DNA from: Micractinium sp. NFX-FRZ
Taxonomy: Eukaryota; Chlorophyta; Trebouxiophyceae; Chlorellales; Chlorellaceae
Assembly (NCBI GenBank): GCA_029339195.1
Contig: JAPTJF010000352.1
Span: 1 to 64,000 of the forward strand
Direction: 5' to 3'
DNA: 64,000 bases
Each line of letters opens with the position of its first letter. The first letter of the stretch is position 1. This document shows, one piece after another, positions 1 to 11,592 of this stretch. The notes under the pieces were generated by a model. The model searched no databases and had not been told where the DNA came from. It worked only from the letters and a program-made list of their open reading frames with translations. Position numbers and translations under genes: made by a program.

Positions 1-640
1 TGCCCACAGAAACGCCCCTTTGTTCCAGAGTGGCAGTGTTGAATAACACTAGTTGTGGGTCCTATACGTGGGTCCTATACGTCGTGTGCATACGCAAGGT
101 GCGTCGCAATGCCATGTTTGTGTTCAACCGGAAAAATCAGGGGGGATATCCCAACATTAGTGAGCAATGCCCCAGCCCTGACGGGCAGCTACCACCAGCC
201 CAACGATGGGCGACAACGTTGGCTTGGACGTCGGGGCAATCATTGCCTTGAGTTACAGCACATCAACAGGTGCTGGGTTACCTCAGTAATACAAGCTGTT
301 GGCTCTATGCTTGTAAGTGTTTTCCCAGTGTCCTCCTGCTGTGCGCCGCTCGTGGACCCGCCTGCTGTGCGGCAGGCACGCTGGGCGGCGGCGGCAGCAG
401 GCAGAACCACCACCGAGGACAGCGTCGCCCCAAATCATTTCAGATCGCACGATTGTTGTTTTAATGCCCGCGAGCGCGACAGCCCGGCTGTCGCGCGCCG
501 GCCCAGCGCCAACTAGCTCCGCTGCACTGGTCGATGGACCGTGGGGTCGGTAAATCAAGGAGCACACAGCAGCGCAGCATGTAACCATCCGGGAAGGTCC
601 GCGGGCGCCTTTGACGGCGGCCCGCTCAACGGCCAGCCCG
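1..640. other. Left-edge region, no gene recognised
   Basis: Several short overlapping frames are open here, but none shows a family motif or a convincing chain of splice sites. Positions 120-250 contain CAACGTTGG-like palindromic words that recur at 1600-1790. The stretch may hold the 5' end or promoter of the gene that ends at 2532. Confidence 0.3.
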
Positions 641-2532
641 ATGGCGAAGCTAGCTCCCGCCTGGCTCCCCCATGGAGCTCAGAAAGGTAACTTGTTGTCA
701 TCTTTGCACTGAGGTCATTGCGGCGGGCGATGGCTGCACCTGCCGGTCTGCCCCGGCGGCGGCGTGCGCCGCCCGCACAGACAGCGCTGTGGGGGCAGTG
801 AGCTGTCTGCCCTGCCCAAAGGCCCTAGCAATGGGCAAACCGTCTTGCTGTAAGTCGTTTTGCCCCTTTCATGCGTGTCTGTGAGTGATTATCCTGACTG
901 CAGGAATCGCCATCTGCCCAGCCCCAACTGTGGCGTCCATGAGCCCTCGAGCTCGCACCCGGTCTCACGTGCTGTCGGCTGCCACTCTTGGCAGTTAGCG
1001 CATGCTGAGTTTCCCATCCTTCTCGACCAGTGTAAAGGCAAGTTCTTGCCGAGCAGATTAATGGCTGTGCCGCCAGACTCACGTTGCAGCATAGCAGTGC
1101 AGCTATGCGCACGCAGTCTCATGTGGCACGGAGATTGGAAGGGCAGAGGAGTGCCGTGCTGGCCAAAGGCCACACAAGCATCCCCACTTCCCTCTTTTCC
1201 ACATGGCACTGAACCACTGCGCCCCTCTCATGGTGTGCAGGGATGGTTTCCCTTCTGGTGCCTCAGCTGCCAACAGGATCAAGTCGACGGGCATGGTCAA
1301 CCATGTTCCTCCCCGGCGGTCGCGAAGTGCCTGCCCCGGCGCGGCGGCAGCGCAGCGTGCGCCGTTGTGCTCCTTCTCCTCTCACGCTCTCTCAGTAGAA
1401 TGGCATACACCTCCAAGTTCACCCCTCACTGCTCCCCGTGATGTGCACCATTCTGATTTCCCCTCCCGCATTACGTGCCGCGTGGCGCCACTGCTGTCGC
1501 CCGTATGCACAAATGGTTGACTGTGCTAGCCAGCTTGCCATGTGAAAAGCAAACAACCTGACTAACCCAGGAGGAGCAGCAGTCCACCAAAGAAAGTCAT
1601 GTTTGGCCATCGCTTGTTGATTGTTGGGACACCAGTGCTTTGAATGGGTGGCAAACCAACAAGAACGCAAGGTCAACATTGGAACAACAGGTGGTGGGTG
1701 CACGTAGGCCAACGTTGGCATTGTTGAACATAGTTGGATACCGTTGGACGTTGGTCCAACATTGTTTAACTATAGAAAATCGGCGCCCGGTTTTCCGGAA
1801 GTTCTGTGTGGTGAGGGGCGGGGGACTCCTCGGAGGTGTAGGAAGCCAGGGCCGCTCTGTGGGCATGTGTTGCCTGCAGGCGAGGTGCCTGCCCAAGGCC
1901 CGGCATAGGGGGCAGCGCACCTGCACGTGCCGGCTGCACCTGTGCCCATCTGGTAACAGTACCTCCGGATCCTCTCTCACCTCGCTGCTTCATGCCCCAC
2001 TTGACGGCCCCTCCTCTGCAGGCTGTGGCCGAGGACCGCTGGCCCTTCAAGACCGCCATCCCGCCGCTGCTGCAGCCCCGTCAGCGATCGCGCATTCGAG
2101 TTTGTGTCGGCGCTGGTCTGGATGTTCTACGCACCCTCCTGGGCGGGTGAGGGTGGGATGTCATGCCGAGGTTTGGGAGGTGTAGGGACATGTCATGCCC
2201 AGGCTTTGGAGGTGTGCAGTGTGATGTGACTGATCACACGCTGCCTCCAGGGCTGCGGGCTTCGTGGTGTGCTGCCTGCCAGCGCTGTGTGGTGGCAGGG
2301 CGGCCAAAGGAGCTGCTTGTAGCTGGTGCTGCTGCTGCTGCTGCACAAAGCAAACAAAGTCGCGCCACATGTGCAGCATTCTGCTGTGCCGGTGCCTCAC
2401 CCTGTGCCCCTCATACCTGCCCTCCTGTGAGCAGGCAACGCCGAGGGCCTGGCCAGCCTCATCTCCTGCTTCCTGCCCTTTGGTGGCGCCAAGAAGGCGG
2501 CGGCGGCAGCCAACGGCAGCAAGGAGGAGTGA
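641..2532 (+). CDS. Unrecognised gene; three 3' exons supported, 5' exons tentative
   Basis: The 3' part is the firm part. Exons 2022-2146, 2251-2291 and 2435-2532 (TGA) join with matching phases (2 then 1) and give a hydrophobic stretch, AAGFVVCCLPALCG, followed by LISCFLPFGG and a lysine/alanine-rich tail ending NGSKEE. Possible upstream coding exons are 641-686 (ATG), 904-993 and a block near 1239-1358. Their translation is rich in Arg, Ser and Ala, like a plastid or mitochondrial targeting peptide, but this joining is guesswork. The exon at 2022-2146 is also open in a second frame (containing VSALVWMFYAPSWA); I preferred the frame that splices in phase to the next exon. The intron before 2022 would hold an AT-richer block with palindromic words. 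No family was recognised; it is probably a small membrane-associated, organelle-targeted protein. Confidence 0.35.
1600..1795. other. AT-richer block with palindromic CCAACGTTGG-like words
   Basis: This block is clearly lower in G+C than its surroundings and is full of related words (CAACATTGG, GCCAACGTTGGC at 1708-1719, TTGGACGTTGGTCCAAC). The 12-base word at 1708-1719 is a perfect palindrome. It could be the remains of a small transposable element inside the putative last long intron of the first gene. No terminal inverted repeats or target-site duplication could be fixed by eye. Confidence 0.3.
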
Positions 2533-3210
2533 AGCAAACTTTTGGCGAAGACATTGTGCATTCGAATTGGCAGCTGCAAGCCGGGATTGTGGCAAAGCTT
2601 AAAATTGACGTGATTTGTAAAGCAGCATGCAGCAGGGCGGCTGCCTTGCCTGTCTTCGATATTTCAAAGAAGTGTTTGCGATCAAGCAGGAGGTGCCTCG
2701 GACGCAGGACGGGGCAGAGCTGGTCCCGCTTGCTGAGCCATGCTGTGGCGGGTGCAAGCTGTGCTGTGGCGGCAGCAGCGGGCGGCTGGGCCCTCGGCCA
2801 GCCAGGCAGTGATTTCCCCCTCCCCCGCGCCCCAAAAGCGCTTTCTCTTACACGTGTTCACTCTTTTAGACGCTGAATGCTAAGTTTGTGAGGCGCGGCT
2901 GTGCAGGCACCCACGCGGGGCAGGCACCGCCAGCAGCGGCACCGAGGTACAGGCGGCAGGTACTGCTGCTGGCAGAGCCGCCCGTGGGCAGCGGCGAGAT
3001 GCCCCATCGGGCAACCAATTTAGCGTGCATATTAAACCTGTGTACGTCTGGACAGCAGCGAGCTGAACTCGCAAGCCCCCTGGCGATCACACTGTAGCAT
3101 AGAAGAGGGCGCACATAGCGGCACATTTCACAGCAACTGCATAGGGCAGCGCCACTCCCAGCGTGGGCCCTTCGGCCTTGGGTTGTGTGTCCGACTTGCT
3201 GGAGCCGAGC
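2533..3210. other. Intergenic region between two co-directional genes
   Basis: This region should hold the 3' end of the upstream gene and the promoter of the OPR-like gene. I see no further gene. The only long open frames are GC-driven. Confidence 0.4.
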
Positions 3211-6200
3211 ATGCGTGCAGCCAGGCAGCTCGTTTCGCGGGCTCTGCAGGGTGGGGTGCGACCAGTCGCGGCATGCAGCGGAGCGGCGTGCGCAGAGGCG
3301 TCAGAGGTGGGTTAGGCTTGCACTGCCGCCGCTGCCGCCGCTGCCTGCCGCCGCCGCCGCCTGCTGCCTGTAGCTCTCTGCTGCGCCGCTGCCGCTTGCC
3401 GACCCCAGCGCTGTCCCTCTGAAATGCTTGCCTTGCCTCGTTTCCACCTGTTGCCTCATGCTGCAGCTCCAGCCAGCCCTAGCGGCGTTTGGGGCTCAGC
3501 TCCAACAGCGGCAGGGCATTGTGCTCGCGGCTCAACAAGCCCGGGTTGACGCTTATCCCATCGAGGGCCAGCAGCAGGGCGCTGCTGCATCAGCGACAGC
3601 AGCAGCCACGGCCAGGGCTCCCCGCACCGGAACTTCTGAGACAGTGCGTGAGTGCCTGACTGGTGCCGGTGGCAGCAGCGCCGGCGGCCAGGCGCCGACA
3701 GCAGCGGCAGGCCTGCCTGGCGACGCCCCTGCGCCCTCGCCCGAGCAGCAGCAGCCAGCACAGCCGGACGGCAAGCAGCCGCGCCAACCGTGGCGGAAAC
3801 CATGGCAGCGCCGCCCGCGGGACTTGCAGCAGGGACAGCAGCAGCAGCAGCAGCAGGCGGGGCAGCCGAGGCGGGAGTGGCAGGGACGGCCGGGCGCGTC
3901 ACAAGAGGGGCAGCAGGAGCGGCATCCGCAGCGGAAGTGGCACGAGCGGCAAGCACCACGAGAAGGCCAGCTGGACAGCCGCACGCAGCGGTGGCGCGCG
4001 ATGCAGGCAGGGCTGCGTGCCGGCGCGCAGGAGGGGCAGCCGCGGCGGCAGTGGCAGCAGCGGGGGCCGGCCCCGGGCCCGCCCGCGGGGCAGCAGCTGG
4101 AGGGCAAGTGGTGGCGGCACAAGCCCCTGAGGGACCAGCTCAAGCCGGACAAGCTCGTGCCAGTACTGCTGCACCACACCGACTCTTGTGAAGAGGTGAG
4201 GGGCATGGTAGGCAACTGGTGCCTGTGGCTTGATTCCCTGTTGGCTTCCTCCACCCCAGGCCCTCGGCTTGCAATCTTCTTCTTCCTCTTCTTCTAACTA
4301 AGAGGCGAGGGGACGGCTAAGCTTTGGTGGTGCAGGTTTGTGGTACTGCAGGTTCAAGGTTCAGCAACAGGGGTGAGGCATTGCGTGGCTGCTTGCTGCG
4401 CCGGCGGTTTGTGGCTCATGTGCGGCTGCCACAAGCCAGCGCCCGTCGTCCTGTTGCATCTTTATATGTTCTCTACAAACTCCTCTGGAAGGGAAGGGGC
4501 AGGGCAGGGGTGGCCTGTGCAAGGCATGGGGCAGGGCTGGGGTGGGCCACGTGTGGGGGAGGTGTGAGGCGTGAGCGCGTATGGGGTTGGGCCCCCAGAG
4601 ATTGGGAAAGCGTGCCCACCTGCAGAGCGCCCCACGCATTCATGCCTCGTGTTCCGGCAGGGCCTGCGCCCGGTGCAGCAGCAGCGGCACCCAGGGGAGC
4701 TTGCCGGGCCCCTGCTGCAGCGCTGGCACACCCTGCCGCCGGCGAGGCGTGCCTACCTCCATAGCATCCCACCCACTCACTCACTCATTCCTCAGTGTGT
4801 CTTGGCAGGTGCTGGAGCCGGTGCAGTATCACCAAGGAGAGCTTGCCAGGCCCCTGCTGCAGCTCTGGCATGTCCTGTCTGCCCGGCAAAGGGTCACGTC
4901 CAGAACCTCCCACCCACTCACTCACTCATTCCTCATTGTGCCCCGGGCAGGTGCTGGATGCAGCAGCACCCAGGGGAGCTTGCCAGGCCCCTGCTGCAGC
5001 TTTGGCACACCCTGTGCTGGCAAAGGGTCACCTCCAGAACCTTCCTTTCGTTCATTGTGCCCCCGGGCAGGTGCTGGAGCTGGTGCGGCGGTATGAGGAG
5101 GGGCTGACGTCCCGGGAGCTCACGGTGGCGTGCAAGCGCATGGGGCAGCTCATCACGCAGGCAATGGCGGAGCCGCGCAAGCCCGTGCCGCCGGGTGAGA
5201 GGGGGGAGCAAGGGTGTGCGTGGCTTCTTGCGGGGGGCGTCGTTTTGCAGGCGGCGTTTTGCAGGGGGCAGCGAGGGCCAGGAAGGCGGGAGTATTTGCA
5301 GGGGGCAGCGAGGGCCAGGGGGGGTGCACAACGGCGCCACCCCTCCGCCCACCCCACCCACAACCTCACCCCACCTCACCCCGCCCCACGCGCCCCGCCG
5401 CCCGGCCCTCCCCGCCCTGCCCCGCCCCGCAGAGAACGCGTGGGAGCACTGCGCGGCGCTGTTCCGGCTGGCGCAGCCGCGGCTGGCAGCGCTGGACAGC
5501 CAGGGGCTGGCCACCCTCATCTGGATGTGCTCCCGCTTCCACTACCTGCCGCCCCCCGAGGAGCGCACCGCGTGGGAGGCGGCGGTGTGGGGGCGACGGG
5601 GGGAGGTCAACCTGATTGAGACCAGCAACATCTTCTTCAGGTGCGCCTGGGTGGGGCGCCTGGGTGTGCATGTGTGGGGCAGTGCATATCCTGTTCAGGT
5701 CAGGCGGGCGGGCGCATGAGTAGAGTGATTGGGTGTGCATATGTGGGGCAGTGCATGCGGGCGCCCTGGGTAGAGTGACTGTATGTGCATGTGTGGGGCA
5801 GTGCTTGTCTTCTTCAGGTGCGGCGGGCGGGCGCCTGGGTGGGGTGATTGGGGGTGCATGTGTGGCGCCTCGTGCGCAGTGACTGGGTGTCTGTATGTGG
5901 GGCAGTGCTTGTCTTCTTCAGTTCAGGCGGGCGCCCGCCTGGGTGGGGCGATTGGGTGGGCATGTGTGGGGCGGTGCGCATCTTTTTCTTCAGGTCAGGC
6001 AGCGTGTATCTGTGGAGGTGTGTTCACACACTGCTGTGTTCACACACTGCTGCACAGTGCACGCCTGCAGTAGGGGTAGGGTTGCCTTGCAAGAGGTGAC
6101 TGCGTTCGCACGTTGGTGACGCGCTTGTGTGCCCTCACAGGTGTTAGGTGCGCGCTGCACAAGCAGCCTGCTCATCCATGCCCCTGTTCCCTGTGCCTGC

Positions 6201-9200
6201 TTGCCTCCCCTTCACAGCCTGGGAGTGCTGCACTGAGCCGCCTCCCCCCTCCATGGGCAGCCTGCTGTAGCGGGTATGCTGGATCAGACTCCTTTAAGCG
6301 AACAGGCATACTGCCTTTGCCCCATGCAGCCTGGCCTCCCTCCTCCATGGGCAGCCTGCTGGGGACCCCTGCTGGCTCAAACTCCCTGCTTCAAAGTTGC
6401 AACCAACTTGCCCTTCCCGCCGTGCAGCCTGGGCGTGCTGCACTGGGCGCCCTCGTCCATGGGCAGCCTGCTGGAGGAGCTGCTGGACCGGGCGCTGGCG
6501 GGGCGGGGGCAGGCGGAGCTGACGCCCTGGGTGGTGTGCAACATCATGTGGGGATGCGCACGCCTGCTGTGAGTGCGGAGGGGAGGGGCGCGCGGGGGCA
6601 GGGGGTGCTGCGCCTGCTGTGCAGGGATGTCACATCCACGGTGGGCAGGGGGAGCGGGTCCAGGGGTTGAGGCAGGAGTGCCTGCCTGTCTGCCTGACTG
6701 CCCGACTGCCAGTGCCTCAAAGCCCACTTTCTCGGCACCTTGCACCCCCTGCAGCAACTCCAACTTCCACCCCGGCCCCGAGCGCCTCACCCAGCTCATG
6801 GAGGCATGCCTGCCCCAGCTGGAGAGCTTCACCTCGGAGTCCTTCTGCGCCATGCTCTTCTCCCTCGCCTGCCTGCGCGTGCGCCCCGGTGAGTGTAGCG
6901 GCGCATGGAAACGGGGGTTGGCTAGGCAGGGAGGGGATGCACCTGCGAGGCGCTCCCTTGGGAGCTGTCCTGCGGCATGCTCCTGCCTTCTTCCCCTGCC
7001 TGTGAGTGCGCCCTGGAGAGGACTGGCGGCAGGGAGGCGGGCCCGGAGGGTGATACCTGTGTCATGCCCGGCAACAAGCCCCTTGCTCTCCTCCCGGAAC
7101 CGCTGCTGCCCTTGGCCCGTGCACCGACACATCGCCCCCGGTGCCCGCTCACCTCCCCTGCTGCCCCCCTCAGACGACGACGCCATCTCCGCCATCCTGG
7201 ACGCCTTTGAGTGGCACGTCCCAAAATGCAGCAACAGGTGAGGAGTGCTGGCAGGGTGGTGTAGGGAGGTGTGCTGGGACCTGCTGGGATGCCAGCCTTC
7301 CTCCTGATGCGCGGAGGCGTGCCTATTTGGGCGCCACCTGGCGCCGGCCTTCCCCATGTGCACTGTGCCCCCACGGCCTGAAAATCACCCGCTCTCCGAC
7401 CCGCCCTGCCCTTGCCACCGCCCTTGCCCTCCCGTGTTGGTGGCGCAGGCAGCTGGTGACGATTGTGTGGTCCATGGGTGCGCTCCAGATCGGGCCGCTG
7501 CTCACCGACAGGCTCTGGGGCCTCATTGAGGAGGCTGTGCAGAAGCAGGTGCGCCAGTGGGGCACATCTTTGGCACAGCGTGGTCGCCAGTCAGTGTGCA
7601 CACCTTGTGTGCAGCGGTTGTGTTTTATCAACGGCTTGCTCGTTCGGCGGGCCAGGCATGGCCAACAGGAGGCTTGCCGAAGAGGGGATGTGAGCGCAGG
7701 GAGGCGGAGCAAGAGGGTGCTGGGGTTGGCTGCGCAACGTGAGGCAGGGGGGAAGCCTGCGGGAAGGCTGCGTTGGGGGAGGCGGAGTGAGGAGGCGGTG
7801 CAGAGCCAGGTGCGCAGCCAGCTGGCATGGTCATAGGCGTGCACACCCGCAGCTTCCACACAGGTTGCGGGCAAAGGGGTGGACAAAGGGGTGGGGTGGC
7901 GGTGGCCCTGCCCTGGCGAGCTCCAGAGGTGTGCTTGCTGCACCTGCCCTGCCAGGCAGCGTGCGCACCCTTCTTTCCAGCAACCCACTTGGTTGATTGA
8001 CCTTCACATGTGTCCTCGGTGCCCCCCTCTCCCTACCCCCCCTGCAGGCAGGCGACTTCAACTTCTCCTCAGCGCCCCTCTTCCTGTTTGGATCGGCGCG
8101 CATGGGGCTGGCACCCTCAGGTGGGTGGGTGGTCCCCCCTCCGGCATGCCTCCTCCTCCTGTCTGTGCGTGTGCACGAGGCCGCATGGGAGAGCATGGGG
8201 GAGCTTCCCGCCTCCCGCTTAGCCATGCCTGCCGCCAGCCACCTGCTGCGCTGGCCTGCTGCTCATCACCCACGTCCCGCCCTGTGCATGGCTCACTTGG
8301 CACGCAGCTCCCTCGAAGCCTGCTGCCCGCCTCACTCCCTGTCACTACGCCACCTCCCCCTATGGCTGCACCCCTCAAACCTATGCTGAGTATCAGACAG
8401 GTAGTGGTAAGACATTATGCGGTTATGATACAAGGTTGTGGTTGCCCTCCCCCCCTGTCTGGGCTGCAGAGAGCGTGATCAAGCTTCTTCTAGACAAGGC
8501 CGTGGAGCACGCCGACAACCTGCGCACCGGCGACGTGGCGGTGAGCGAGCGGGGCGCAGGGAGGGCGGCAGGCGGGCGGGGCTGCGGAAAGGAGCTGCAC
8601 ACCCGAGCCTTCTCTTGACCCCCTGATCGCCTTGCCCATGCCCCCCTGCTCCCACGCCAGGTCATCCTGTGGGCCCTCCCTCCCTCCATGCCTTGCCTGG
8701 ACTGGCCACGCGCACACCATGCTTTCCAGACTAAATGCCTCCCCTGCCCCGCCCGCACGCCCGCCCCTTCTCCCCCTGTTCCGCACGCCAGGTCACCCTG
8801 TGGGCCCTCCCTCCCTCCTTGCCTTGCCTGGACTGGCCGCGCACAGCATCCTTGCCCAACCAATGCCTCCCCTGCCCCGCCCCTGCCCGCGCTCCCCTCC
8901 CACCCTTCCCCCCACGCCAGGTCATACTGTGGGCCCTCTCCCGCCTCAACTTCCGAGTGACCGACGACAGCGGCGCCGGGCACCTGGTGACAGACAAGTT
9001 TGTGAAGGTAAGTGTTGGAGGCTTGCCGTTGTGACAAACTGCAGGAGGTGGGGTTGCAGGGTTGTGGGGCGGACCTGGGGGCGCCATGTTGAGTGCGCAC
9101 CTGACGATCATGGCAAGTGTGCGACAGAGAGGAGCAGGCGGGCATGGGTGCTCTTGTCAAACCCACGCCCATGCCACAGGCCATGGTGGAGTGCTTCCCG

Positions 9201-10774
9201 GCCAGGTGCCGTTGCCCGCCAAATTCCACGTGATTATCTGCAAGCTTCGAAGCAAGCAGTGCGCTGTGCCCAACCACCCCCCACCCTGCCACCACCACCC
9301 CACATTGGCACACACACCCACAGGCCATGGTGGAGCGCTTCCTGGTGCACAACCTCGACCAGCCTGCCACGCTGCGCCACATCTCGGCGCTCCTCTGGTC
9401 CGCCACGACCCTCAAGTGCGTAGGGGCTGGAGGGTGGGGTGGGGTGGAGGGGCTGTGGGGGAGATGGGCCGTGGCGCAGGGCAGCTGCGCTCCCCAGGCT
9501 GGCTAGCTGGTGGGCTGGCTGGCGGCAGGATGGGGGTGGAGGGGCACGGAAGTCTTGCAATGGCCAGGCGGCCCAGCCACCCGCCCCCTCCCTCACCATC
9601 GCGTGTTCAGCAGCAGCGTGCGCCCCTGCTGAGCATCAAGCGGTGCACGCTTTCCACCTTGCCGCCGGCTCCACTTCCACATTGCCGTCGTCTGGCCAAC
9701 CAATGTTGACCTCAGTAACGTCTCCCCCTTGCCTCAGGCACAAGCTGGCCCTGCCCTTAGTCTTTGCCCTCATCGCAGTCTTCACTGCTTGACAGTATGA
9801 TATGCCTCATGCCTTCCCCACCCTCCTTTCCCTCCCTCCAGGCACAAGCTGGACCCGCCCACCATCTCCGCCCTCATCGCGCACGCCGACCGCCTGGCGT
9901 CCGCCGCCGGCGCCCCGCTCTCCACCACCGACGCCAACATGCTGCTGTCCGCCTTTGAGGCGCTGGGCTCCGCCGAGGGTCTGGAGCTGCTCAAACGGTG
10001 AGGCTGAAGCTGCCGTGGGTGTATGATTGGTGTTGTGACATACGTAGGGTGGGAGTCAAGGCGTGCTTGAGTGGTGTGCTGCCCGCTTTTCGGCTCAGGA
10101 GCTGGAGCTGCTCAAGCGGTGAGGCTGGTGCACAGGGTGCCTGCAGGGTGCCTGCAGCGGGGCAAGGTGAGAATGCGCCTGGGGCTGGCGCGGCTGCTCG
10201 AACGGCGAGGCTGAAGCTGCTGTGCGGAGTGGGTGCACAGGGCGGCGAGGCGGGGATTCAGGGCGCACATGGGTGCTCTACCTGTGTCCGCTTTTGGCCG
10301 GGTGTGAGGCTCCGGGCGCTCAGCGGGAGGTATCTGGCTGGATCGGTGCATGGAAGGAGCGTGGTTCAATGTTGATGGGAAACAAAATCTGAGTCCCTGC
10401 GCAGCATGGGGCAGCCACGGCTCTGCCTGCTGGGTTGCGCTGCGCAGCAGGCAGCGACTGCTCGGCCCTGGGACATCTGCTTGCCCCTCCCCTACGCATG
10501 CCGCTTCCACCGTTTTGTGCTGCGCCTGCCCCAAAGACACGTGCCAACCCCTTGTTTGCCCTATGTGCACCACCCCCGGCCCCCCCGCAGGCACATCATG
10601 GTTGGAGGAGTGGGAGCAGGCAGCAGCGACGAGGACGAGGACGGCAGCAGCAGGCGCAGCAGCAGCAGCAGGCGCGGCAGCGGCAGCGGCCGCGACAGCA
10701 GCAGCAGCCGTCAGCCGGACATGGGTTCAGTGCTGGATGATGCAATGGGTCCCGACCTTCGCCCCCAGATGTAG
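3211..10774 (+). CDS. Octotricopeptide-repeat (OPR)-like organelle RNA-binding protein
   Basis: Fourteen exons join in phase to 752 residues: 3211-3306, 3467-4195, 5071-5194, 5433-5640, 6428-6568, 6755-6888, 7174-7237, 7449-7548, 8048-8120, 8470-8540, 8921-9007, 9324-9415, 9842-9997 and 10591-10774 (TAG). The start gives MRAARQLVSRALQ, an Arg-rich amphipathic leader typical of organelle targeting. Residues ~33-275 are low-complexity Gln/Arg/Pro sequence. From ~276 to ~690 follow degenerate helical repeats with the OPR/FASTK-like pattern, for example LATLIWMCSRFHYLPPPEE, VVCNIMWGCARL, VTIVWSMGALQIGP and VILWALSRLNF. The C-terminus is an Asp/Glu/Ser/Arg-rich tail with no RAP domain visible. Known OPR proteins bind specific chloroplast or mitochondrial RNAs to control stability, splicing or translation; the target here cannot be read from sequence. 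Nearly every intron carries duplicated junction sequence. Confidence 0.8.
4660..5070 (+). repeat. Tandem copies of an intron-exon junction (before OPR exon 3)
   Basis: The start of OPR exon 3 at 5071 (GTGCTGGAGCTGGTGC), with its preceding CAG, is echoed at 4809 and 4951. A weaker echo lies near 4660. The copies share flanks such as CACTCACTCACTCATTCCTCA and CCCTGCTGCAGC. Spacings are about 142 and 120 bases. Confidence 0.8.
6218..6460 (+). repeat. Tandem copies of an intron-exon junction (before OPR exon 5)
   Basis: The true exon start at 6428 (CCTGGGCGTGCTGCACTG) is preceded by diverged copies at 6218 and 6330. Each copy follows a CAG and shares the words CTCCATGGGCAGCCTGCTG downstream. Spacings are 112 and 98 bases. 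Confidence 0.8.
8641..8945 (+). repeat. Tandem copies of an intron-exon junction (before OPR exon 11)
   Basis: The motif CACGCCAG followed by GTCATNCTGTGGGCCCTC occurs at 8661, 8792 and 8921 (spacings 131 and 129). Only the last copy continues into the reading frame VILWALSRLNF. The first two run into CCTCCCTCC and CTTGCCTGGACTGGCC spacers. Confidence 0.85.
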
Positions 10775-11592
10775 CCAGCCCAGCTGCCAAAGCTCTCAGC
10801 TGGAACTGCCTGCTGTGCAGCCGCGCTCCTGGGCACCCCACCGCTGCAATGGGCAGTGGCACTGGCGGGCGTGTGGCAGCAGCATGCATGGCGTGTTTGC
10901 TCGGGGAGCTGAGGGCACTTAGTGAGCCACGTACCCAGCCTGCGCTGCCAGCTTGGCATGTCGGCTGCCAGCATGGCACGTCGTGGTGCATCCCGCCAGG
11001 GTGCGGATGTGTGTACGCCTTTCCCCTGCCCTGCCTCTCTTGTGTTTGAACAAACGGACCTGACTGCCCGTGTGCTCTTTATCTGTTACAAGCAAGTGGA
11101 CCGCAAGGCAGGAGTACAGAGTACAGAGGGAGGCGAACAGGCACAGTCACACGACAGGCAAGGCAGGCAGCGCATGCATGCAAGGGTGAGCAAGATCAGG
11201 CAGGCGTGGCTCAAGCGTGGTTTGCGTGCCAAGCGGCGCAGTGCGCCTCGCATAGGGCAGCTCCTGCCAGCAGGGCACGGGGTGGCAAAGCGTTGCACCG
11301 GCATTAGGCAGGAGCTGCCGACAGGGGGCATAGGGCGGCAAGGCGCTGCATTGAAAATACACGCGGGCAGCAGGAGTCCGAAGCTGGGCAAGGGCAGTGC
11401 ACAGCAAGAGGCGGGCAGCGGGTGAAAAAAGAAGAATACGGGCTGCCGGAGGATGAAGGATTTGATTCATGGGCTATCTACGGCTTCACTGGACCGTTCA
11501 AGCGGCGATGCACGTTGTGAGGGAGGGGCTCATTTGACATTCGGTGCCACCCCTCCTGCACTGCACACACCACACCGCACACATCACACAAG
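10775..11592. other. Convergent 3' region
   Basis: This region lies between the stop codons of the OPR gene (+) and the BTB-MATH gene (-). Apparent open frames here lack splice structure and family similarity. Confidence 0.4.
11086..11090 (-). terminator. TGTAA polyadenylation-type motif (minus strand)
   Basis: TTACA on the plus strand reads TGTAA on the minus strand, about 505 bases past the BTB-MATH stop. TGTAA is the usual near-upstream poly(A) element in many green algae. Its use here is inferred. Confidence 0.35.

Noticed and set aside
3424..3560. ATG at 3424 as start of the OPR gene
   Set aside because: Its frame stops near 3550; the exon starting at 3467 instead joins in phase to the ATG exon at 3211.
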